Part shown: piece after piece, positions 43,333 through 49,680 of the stretch | Layout of the letters: each line of letters starts with the position of its first letter | Numbering within the stretch: the stretch's first letter is position 1 | From: Acidobacteriota bacterium | Lineage (GTDB): Bacteria > Acidobacteriota > Terriglobia > Terriglobales > Acidobacteriaceae | Length of the DNA: 64,000 nt | Reading direction: 5' to 3' | NCBI GenBank assembly: GCA_018268915.1 | Contig: JAFDVQ010000018.1 | Coordinates: 1-64,000, forward strand | Notes under the pieces: generated by a model | Databases searched by the model: none | Told to the model about the DNA's origin: nothing | What the model saw: only the letters and a program-made list of their open reading frames with translations | Made by a program: the position numbers and the translations under genes

Positions 43333-44826
43333 GTGGCCCAGGTCCTGCTTACTCACTCCTATCACCTTGCCTTCGATCCGAAGCAAGTTCGCAAGATGCA
43401 GCCTTATCTTCCGCTGGGGATGCTTTATGGAGCCACCGCGCTTCGCGACGGCCACATCACTGTCGCAGCATTCGACTCGATGCTGAAAGACCCAGTTGAG
43501 GGATTCACGAAGGCTCTGAGCGAGCATTCTCCGAAAATCGTTGTCGTTTACGAAGACGACTTCAACTTTCTATCGAAGATGTGCCTAACACGAATGCGAG
43601 AGGTGGCGTGGCTAATTGCAGAGCAGGCACGAGCAGCGGGCGCGATCGCGATAGTGCATGGTTCAGACTCGACCGATAATCCGGAATTGTTCCTGGCGCA
43701 CGGATTTGGGTACGTGCTGTGCGGAGAGGCAGAAGAAGTTCTGGTCCGCTTGTGCAGGGCTTTACTGGGGGGAGAGCCGGTTCCTGAACTTGCGGGGATG
43801 GTGAAGCGCGATGCTTCGGGCAAAGTATCGAGGAGCAAGGATCGCCTGGCCAAGAACCCTGCATGGTCTTCTCTCTCACTGCCTGCGCGAGACCTGATCG
43901 ACATGGAGCCTTACCGGGCAGCCTGGATTGGAGCTCACGGATATTTCTCGACCAACATGGTTTCGAGCCGTGGATGCCCTTTTCACTGCAACTGGTGTGC
44001 GAAGCCGATCTCAGGTAACAAGTTTCATCTGCGCTCTCCGGCTTGCGTTGCCGAGGAGATGAAGCAGCTTAAGAGTGAGGCGGGCGCCGATCATATCTGG
44101 TTTGGCGACGACGTATTCGCGCTCGACAGGCACTGGGTTGGACAGTTCGCTGAAGAGGTATCGAGGCGCGACACTGCTCTTCCCTTCAAAATTCAGTCGC
44201 GCGCAGACCTGATGAGCGAGGGGACTGTGAAGCACCTCAAACAGGCCGGTTGCGCGGAGGTCTGGATGGGGGTCGAGTCGGGATCGCAGGCGATTCTCAA
44301 CGCAATGGATAAGGGATTGAAGCTCTCCGCGGTTCGCTCTGCCAGACGCTGGTTGAAAGATGCCGGCATACGCGCCTGTTTCTTTCTGCAGTTCGGGTAT
44401 CCGGGAGAGACGTGGAGGGAGTTGCAGGAGACGATCGCATTTGTTCGCGAGACAAGGCCGGACGACGTTGGGATTTCGTTTTCATATCCGCTGCCGGGCA
44501 CAGCGTTCTATGAACGTGTGCAGGAGCAACTAGGCAGCAAACGCAACTGGGTGGACAGCGATGATCTCTGCATCATGTTCAGCGGCGCTTATACGACGGA
44601 GTTCTACCGTACGGTTCGGGATGCGCTTCATGCTGAGGTAGATAGCTGGAGTCAGTCGACCTCATTCGCGTCCAAGGAATACATCAAGGGGCTATGGGAA
44701 TCGGTGACGGCGATGGAGCCTGTGAGTAGAGAGGCGGATGAGCATCAGCTTGTGGCAAGTGAAGTTTCGTTTTCGTCGAGTGCGTTTGTGCCGTTGAAGC
44801 AGCTCGCAAGGGCAACGGAGGGGTGA
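43333..44826 (+). CDS. B12-binding-type radical SAM protein
   Basis: A 497-residue protein. Residues 1-150 have the Rossmann-like layout of a cobalamin-binding domain (LPLGMLYGATALRDGHITVAAF, GFGYVLCGEAEEVL) but no DxHxxG motif, as in the BchE-like class. The radical SAM cluster site is SSRGCPFHCNWCAKP with Cys215, Cys219 and Cys222, followed by VWMGVESGSQAILNAMDKG and FFLQFGYPGETW. Start GTG has GAGG six bases upstream. Members do methyl transfers, ring closures or other radical steps. It is likely to act on the product of this cluster. The next gene begins two bases after its stop. Confidence 0.88.
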   Translation: MAQVLLTHSYHLAFDPKQVRKMQPYLPLGMLYGATALRDGHITVAAFDSMLKDPVEGFTKALSEHSPKIVVVYEDDFNFLSKMCLTRMREVAWLIAEQARAAGAIAIVHGSDSTDNPELFLAHGFGYVLCGEAEEVLVRLCRALLGGEPVPELAGMVKRDASGKVSRSKDRLAKNPAWSSLSLPARDLIDMEPYRAAWIGAHGYFSTNMVSSRGCPFHCNWCAKPISGNKFHLRSPACVAEEMKQLKSEAGADHIWFGDDVFALDRHWVGQFAEEVSRRDTALPFKIQSRADLMSEGTVKHLKQAGCAEVWMGVESGSQAILNAMDKGLKLSAVRSARRWLKDAGIRACFFLQFGYPGETWRELQETIAFVRETRPDDVGISFSYPLPGTAFYERVQEQLGSKRNWVDSDDLCIMFSGAYTTEFYRTVRDALHAEVDSWSQSTSFASKEYIKGLWESVTAMEPVSREADEHQLVASEVSFSSSAFVPLKQLARATEG

Positions 44827-44827
44827 G

Positions 44828-45826
44828 ATGGCGATCGCGCACGAGACGGAGCAAGCGGGAGAGCCAATTGCTGGTCAGGCTAAATGCAGCAAAGCGGGCG
44901 ACTCGTGCTCGAAGATGGCGGGGTGGGACCTCCGCATTCGCTGCCCCCGGTGTAAAGCAAGCCTTCAGGCCCTGGAGTGTCCTTTTTGCGGACTAGTGAT
45001 GCGCACGGGGCGTGGGATCGTTTACGCACTGCCACCAGATCGCGCGATGTATTTCGCCAAATTCATTCGAGATTATGAGCGTATTCGGGCGGCTGAAGGG
45101 CGAGGCAGCGATTCCGACGAGTTTTATCTGAACCTTCCGTTCAAAGATATCTCGGGAGCGAATCGGGAACACTGGAAGATCAGAGCGCGCACTTTTGCGC
45201 ATCTGATGAGCAACGTGCTTGTCGATGGCCGCAGCGGTGGACGAATTCTTGATCTGGGCGCGGGAAATGGATGGCTGAGCTACCGGCTGCTTTTGGCTGG
45301 ATACCGACCGGTCGCAGTGGATTTACTCACAAACGCAAACGATGGGCTGGGTGCTGCAGAGCATTTCGAGAAACAAGTTCCAGGACTGTTCCCGCGTTTT
45401 CAGGCGGAACTTGGCTGTCTGCCTTTTCAGGAAGATCAATTCGATGCTGCGATCTTCAATGCGTCTTTTCATTACTCAGAGGACTACCAGCGCAGCCTGG
45501 GCGAGGCACTGAGGTGTGTAAAGCCGGGCGGCCTGGTTGTGATCGCGGACTCGCCCTGGTACTCGAGAGATGAGTGTGGACAGGCGATGCTCGCAGAGCG
45601 GCGCGAAGTCTTCTTGAACAAATACGGGACTGCATCGGATTCCATCCGATGCCTTGAGTATCTGACGAATCACCGACTTCGAACTTTGTCAGAACAGTTC
45701 TCAATCGAGTGGCAGATTCTCTATCCGCACTATGGATGGGGATGGGCTTTGCGACCTGGGATTGCGAAACTGCGCGGTCGAAGAGAGCCATCGCGATTCC
45801 GTATTTACCTGGCAAAGAAGCGGTAG
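44828..45826 (+). CDS. SAM-dependent methyltransferase with N-terminal zinc ribbon
   Basis: A 332-residue protein. A four-cysteine knuckle CPRCKASLQALECPFCG (Cys39, 42, 51, 54) precedes a class I methyltransferase domain with GGRILDLGAGNGWLSYRLLLAG and, later, VKPGGLVVIADSPWY. Zinc-ribbon methyltransferases of this kind act on rRNA bases or on small molecules in biosynthetic clusters; here the cluster favours the latter. It is adjacent to the radical SAM gene with a one-base gap. Substrate unknown. Confidence 0.85.
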   Translation: MAIAHETEQAGEPIAGQAKCSKAGDSCSKMAGWDLRIRCPRCKASLQALECPFCGLVMRTGRGIVYALPPDRAMYFAKFIRDYERIRAAEGRGSDSDEFYLNLPFKDISGANREHWKIRARTFAHLMSNVLVDGRSGGRILDLGAGNGWLSYRLLLAGYRPVAVDLLTNANDGLGAAEHFEKQVPGLFPRFQAELGCLPFQEDQFDAAIFNASFHYSEDYQRSLGEALRCVKPGGLVVIADSPWYSRDECGQAMLAERREVFLNKYGTASDSIRCLEYLTNHRLRTLSEQFSIEWQILYPHYGWGWALRPGIAKLRGRREPSRFRIYLAKKR

Positions 45827-45876
45827 AGCGGAGCAAAGATTTGCCTTGGAGATTTTGAGTCGTGTGGAGGCAGGGA

Positions 45877-47133
45877 TTGACGGTGCAATCGGCGCAAGGC
45901 TTGCTGCTGCATGGTGCGCAATGGGCTATCAACAACACGGAATCTGTTCCGGCTTCGGTCGAGGTTGCTGGAGACAGGATTGGGCGAATTATTGAGCCAA
46001 CTCAATCTGGCAGGTCGGGTGCAGAGTTCGGCAGCATCGACCTGGGTGGGTTTCAGGTATTGCCGGGATTCATCAATGCGCACGATCATCTGCAGTATGC
46101 ACTGTTTCCGCGGCTGGGAGTTCCGCCTTACCGGAACTATGTAGATTGGGGAAGCGATATTCATGAGCGATTCGGAGAGTGCATCGCACAGCACAAAAGA
46201 GTTTCGAAACGCGCTCGACTGTGGTGGGGCGGCATCCGGAACCTGCTATGCGGCGTGACGACGGTATGCCATCACGATCCTTTGTGGCCTGAACTGATTG
46301 AAGAAGGATTCCCTGTGCGCGTAGTGCGGGATTTCGGGTGGGCTCACTCATTTGCGCTTACCGAGGATTTGACGGCAGCCTACGCTGCCACACCGAAGAA
46401 TCGGGCGTTCATTATCCATGCCGGCGAAGGGACCGACAAGAGGGCGCATCAAGAGATCGAAGAGCTTGATCGACTCGGATTTTTGAATCGGCAATCGGTG
46501 CTGGTGCACGCGCTAGCGGTCGACAGCGAAGGGGCGGCACTGATTCGGAAACGAGGTGGTGCAGTGATTCTTTGCCCCTCGTCAAATAAATTCCTGTTCG
46601 GGATCATTCCGGATCTTTCTGTTCTCGGCGGCGTGGGTCGCATCGCACTTGGTAGCGATTCATCTCTCACAGCTCTGGGAGACTTCCTGGACGAGATTCG
46701 TTTTGCGATTCGGAACTGCAAGATCGCTCCGCATTCGGCGCTGCGAATGGCGACGACAACGGCAGCGTCGATGCTTCGGCTGGAAGATGGCGCGGGCAGT
46801 GTCATAGAAGGCGGACCTGCAGATCTGATCGCGGTCCGGAATACAGGAGAGCCTATTGAGACCAGGCTGCAAAAGCTGACGATGCACGATATCGAGTTCG
46901 TGATGATTCAAGGAGAGGTCAAACTGGTCTCCCCAAGATTGCTCGAGCGGCTTCCGTGTGCATTGAAACGCGATCTTGAACCCCTTCAAGTCGATGGGTC
47001 GATTCGTTGGCTGCGGGCTCCCGTGCTGGAGCTGCTGACTGCTGCGGAGCAGGTCTTAGGCGAAGACAAAGTGCATCTGGGATATCGAAAGTTGACCATC
47101 CCAGCCGGTGTCGAGGCGCCCCATGGGTGTTGA
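45877..47133 (+). CDS. Amidohydrolase-family metal-dependent hydrolase/deaminase
   Basis: TTG 45877 has a perfect GGAGG six bases upstream and is preferred over the GTG at 45862; 418 residues. Metal ligands typical of the ATZ/TRZ-SsnA group are visible: HDH in INAHDHLQYALF, His in IIHAGEGTD, His in VLVHALAV and Asp in LGSDSSLTALGDFL, along with CPSSNKFLFG. These enzymes hydrolyse or deaminate heterocyclic compounds such as guanine, cytosine or melamine. Beside a GTP cyclohydrolase II, a pyrimidine product of that enzyme is an attractive substrate, but this is inference. Confidence 0.85.
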   Translation: MTVQSAQGLLLHGAQWAINNTESVPASVEVAGDRIGRIIEPTQSGRSGAEFGSIDLGGFQVLPGFINAHDHLQYALFPRLGVPPYRNYVDWGSDIHERFGECIAQHKRVSKRARLWWGGIRNLLCGVTTVCHHDPLWPELIEEGFPVRVVRDFGWAHSFALTEDLTAAYAATPKNRAFIIHAGEGTDKRAHQEIEELDRLGFLNRQSVLVHALAVDSEGAALIRKRGGAVILCPSSNKFLFGIIPDLSVLGGVGRIALGSDSSLTALGDFLDEIRFAIRNCKIAPHSALRMATTTAASMLRLEDGAGSVIEGGPADLIAVRNTGEPIETRLQKLTMHDIEFVMIQGEVKLVSPRLLERLPCALKRDLEPLQVDGSIRWLRAPVLELLTAAEQVLGEDKVHLGYRKLTIPAGVEAPHGC

Positions 47134-48475
47134 CCAGCGCCGTCATTTTGGAGTTCTTCCGTTCACGGGTACAGGACACCTGAGTGCGATGGTGGCGCTT
47201 GGGCTTGAACTGCAAGGACGAGGACACCGAGTTACGTTTTTTGAAAAACCGAAGATTGAAAGGCGAATACGCGAAGCGGGCCTTGGCTTCCATGCAGTGG
47301 GAACGCGGGAGTCGCCTTTCAAAGGAAAAGGGCCGGACATTATCGCAGGCGGGGTTATCTCCGAACTGCGGACCTTGCAATTCAATATTCGGCGAATCAG
47401 ACAAGATCTGGAGAGGTATTTCGAAGAGACAGAGCCGGCACTGCGCAGGAGCGGCGTGGACGCCCTGATCGTGAATGAGATTGCAATTACTGGGCCGACA
47501 CTGGCTGAGCTGTTGAAGTTGCCGTATTTCATCATTTCCACTTCCGTACCGCATAACTTCGGATGGAATGCTTACTCTGCGTTCTCGGGATACCGATATC
47601 GCCGGTCCTTCTTTTCAGTATTTGCTGCTGCTTGTCTTGATGTGTCGGCTGTAAGGCTGCACGGTCCGATCCGATCGGCAGTAAACCGCTATAGAGTGCA
47701 GGGCGGACTTGCACCGGTGAGTGGGATCAATCCGGCATATCCTCCGGTAGCGCAGCTGACACAATTGCCGAAATGTCTTGATTTGCCCCGAAAAAATTTG
47801 CCGGCAGACTTTTATTACACGGGGGCCTTTCAACATGATGGAGCGCGGCCAACAATTGATTTCCCGTGGGAACGGCTCGATGGACGGCCGATTATCTATG
47901 CGTCCCTTGGGACAACGCGCAATGCTCAAGCGCATGTGTTGCGGATGATCGCAGAAGGCTGTAAGGACATCGATGCCCAACTTGTGATTTCTCTGGGCGG
48001 GCGTTTTGATCCGACTCTGTGCGACGCATGGCCAGGCAATCCATTAATAGTGAAGTTCGCACCGCAGCTGGAGGTTCTGAAGCGAGCATCCATGGTGATC
48101 ACGCATTCCGGGCCTAACACGGTATTTGAGACGCTGCTGAAAGGAAAGCCGATGGTGGCGATCCCGATTGCACATGATCAACCTGCTATTGCGGCGCGAA
48201 TAGCCAGACTAGGGGTCGCTCAGGTTCTGCCGATCATGAAGCTCTCGGTGGAGAAGATTCGTACTGCTGTGCTGCAAATTCTCATGGATCCCTCATACAG
48301 ACAGGCAGCGATGAAAATGGAGCTGAAGCTTCGGGCTTTGCACGGGGTGGAAAGAGCTGCGGAGGTCATCGAGGACGGCCTGCGGCTGCGGAGAGCGGAA
48401 TCAAAGGCTAGTCCGAGCCAGCTCAGTGAGCACGAAGTCTTACTCAAGACGCTGGATTTCTCAGGAAGAACCTAG
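47123..48475 (+). CDS. GT1-family glycosyltransferase (CrtX/MGT-like)
   Basis: The ATG at 47123 has GAGG six bases upstream and overlaps the amidohydrolase stop; 450 residues. HFGVLPFTGTGHLSAMVALGLELQGRGHRVTFF is the start of the N-terminal domain, and the donor-binding half has IIYASLGTTRN, FAPQLEVLKRASMVITHSGPNTVFETLLKGKP and IPIAHDQPAIAARI, the GT1 signature. It would add a sugar from a nucleotide donor to a small acceptor. It closes the rightward part of the cluster. Its last 15 bases overlap the end of the opposite HPr-kinase-like gene. Confidence 0.88.
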   Translation: MGVDQRRHFGVLPFTGTGHLSAMVALGLELQGRGHRVTFFEKPKIERRIREAGLGFHAVGTRESPFKGKGPDIIAGGVISELRTLQFNIRRIRQDLERYFEETEPALRRSGVDALIVNEIAITGPTLAELLKLPYFIISTSVPHNFGWNAYSAFSGYRYRRSFFSVFAAACLDVSAVRLHGPIRSAVNRYRVQGGLAPVSGINPAYPPVAQLTQLPKCLDLPRKNLPADFYYTGAFQHDGARPTIDFPWERLDGRPIIYASLGTTRNAQAHVLRMIAEGCKDIDAQLVISLGGRFDPTLCDAWPGNPLIVKFAPQLEVLKRASMVITHSGPNTVFETLLKGKPMVAIPIAHDQPAIAARIARLGVAQVLPIMKLSVEKIRTAVLQILMDPSYRQAAMKMELKLRALHGVERAAEVIEDGLRLRRAESKASPSQLSEHEVLLKTLDFSGRT

Positions 48476-49486
48476 CAGCAAATCCAGGATCTCGATTGCT
48501 TCTTCCGTGCTCTGATACTGCAATTCGAATGTGGGAACGGTCCAGAGCGCCTCCAACTTCTGCTCATGCATCGCACGTATTTCGCCGGCCGAGAAGAGCT
48601 CGCTGCAGAAGCGCTTTGACCCTGAGCCCTCAGGAAGCTTGATCAAGCGACCCATTCCAGGTGAAGCCCGGTTGAGATTGACGATGAAGGCGACTTCGAC
48701 TTCCGGCGTTGTGGATGCGATGGGAAGGTCCGCTATTGGCACTTCGAGAGACGGCTTGCCCTCCATACGAGGCGCAATCTCGAATGAGTTGAGCTCGGGA
48801 AAGAGAAGTTTTGCTTGCGGGCGGAAGCGAGCGCGATGGGAATGGCCAATGACACGAGGCGGATGCGAGTCGTTTATGAGGTAGCTTGTGTCGTCGGAGG
48901 TGTAGGTCCAGCCGGCGCGGGCAGATGCGTAGGCCAGGGTGGACTTGCCAGCGCCGGAATCGCCACAGAGTAGAACACCACGCCTATTTTTACTAATGCA
49001 TGCGGCATGCAGATCGGTGACGACCGATGAGCCAAGCAGTAGGTAGACGACCTTCTCTAGGAAGTTATAGCGGAAATAGAGGCGGTTTCTGACTGCCGAT
49101 TCCGTGACCCAGGTGAAGCTGACGCATCGCTGGAGATCGAGAAGCGCCTGGTTTTCTCCATCTGCGACAAGCGAATAGAGGTGGTTGTACTCGCGCCGGG
49201 CTGGCTCAGGAGGGCAGGAGGAGGACGATCCCTGACTGACACCAATTCGAATCGTCAGAGGCTCCCCGGGATGAGCTTCTTTCGCATGACCGAAGGTATC
49301 GAAAGCAGCGAGAAGCACATCCAGGCTGTTGGTGAAGATGCGAACCGGATAGCCGAGTGGATAGAAGGTGTCTGTCAGAGGCAGATCGAGGTCGGCAAGC
49401 AGAGTGTCCTGCGGACGCCTAGGGATGCGACCGTGAACCGTTGAAGATTCGTGTGTCTCTGGAGATCGTGTACTCATTCCTGACAT
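48461..49486 (-). CDS. HPr-kinase-like ATPase
   Basis: A 341-residue protein with an unusual N-terminal half and a P-loop GDSGAGKSTL (Gly175-Thr183) after RGVLLC, then WTYTSDDTSYLI like the Walker B region of HprK. The rest of the carbon-control HprK is absent. HprK-like proteins of this type occur with NTP_transf_5 proteins, PqqD carriers and EPS clusters, and some phosphorylate small peptides. No PqqD, lasso precursor or asparagine synthetase is visible here. It points away from the EPS operon and has its own weak TGACA array. Confidence 0.75.
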   Translation of the reverse strand: MSGMSTRSPETHESSTVHGRIPRRPQDTLLADLDLPLTDTFYPLGYPVRIFTNSLDVLLAAFDTFGHAKEAHPGEPLTIRIGVSQGSSSSCPPEPARREYNHLYSLVADGENQALLDLQRCVSFTWVTESAVRNRLYFRYNFLEKVVYLLLGSSVVTDLHAACISKNRRGVLLCGDSGAGKSTLAYASARAGWTYTSDDTSYLINDSHPPRVIGHSHRARFRPQAKLLFPELNSFEIAPRMEGKPSLEVPIADLPIASTTPEVEVAFIVNLNRASPGMGRLIKLPEGSGSKRFCSELFSAGEIRAMHEQKLEALWTVPTFELQYQSTEEAIEILDLLLGSS

Positions 49487-49546
49487 GCGTGAATGCGGTG
49501 ATTGGACTCGGTGTTGGGTACAACGTAGCGGCTGGCTTCGGCTGGA

Positions 49547-49575
49547 ATGTCAGGGGAATGTTTATGCTTTGTCAC
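49547..49575 (-). promoter_or_regulatory. TGACA-type array facing the HPr-kinase-like gene
   Basis: On the + strand ATGTCAG (49547), ATGTTTA (49558) and TTGTCAC (49569) lie 11 bases apart. In the direction of the leftward gene they read GTGACAA, TAAACAT and CTGACAT. The middle unit is poor. The array ends 61 bases from the ATG at 49486. Confidence 0.45.
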
Positions 49576-49607
49576 TTTTTGGGCCGGAATTGACTTCAAC
49601 AAATTAA

Positions 49608-49635
49608 TGACAATCTCCTGACCGAGTCATGACAT
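49608..49635 (+). promoter_or_regulatory. TGACA tandem array upstream of the exopolysaccharide operon
   Basis: TGACAA (49608), TGACCG (49619) and TGACAT (49630) have an exact 11-base period and point towards the gene at 49681, which begins 45 bases after the last unit. With the array at 49547-49575 it makes two opposed arrays in one divergent promoter region of about 190 bases. Confidence 0.6.
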
Positions 49636-49680
49636 GCGGCATCTCCCGCTTCTTTACGTTCAAGGTCTACAAACAGTGCC

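Noticed and set aside
49485..49529. 14-codon frame beginning ATGCGTGAATGC in the divergent gap, considered as a peptide precursor
   Set aside because: Very short, overlaps the start of the HPr-kinase-like gene, and has no ribosome site or core-peptide features.
30156..49635. Reading the TGACA arrays as classical Pho boxes
   Set aside because: The 7+4 layout is like a Pho box, but the half-site faces the opposite way relative to the genes, and no phosphate genes are present.
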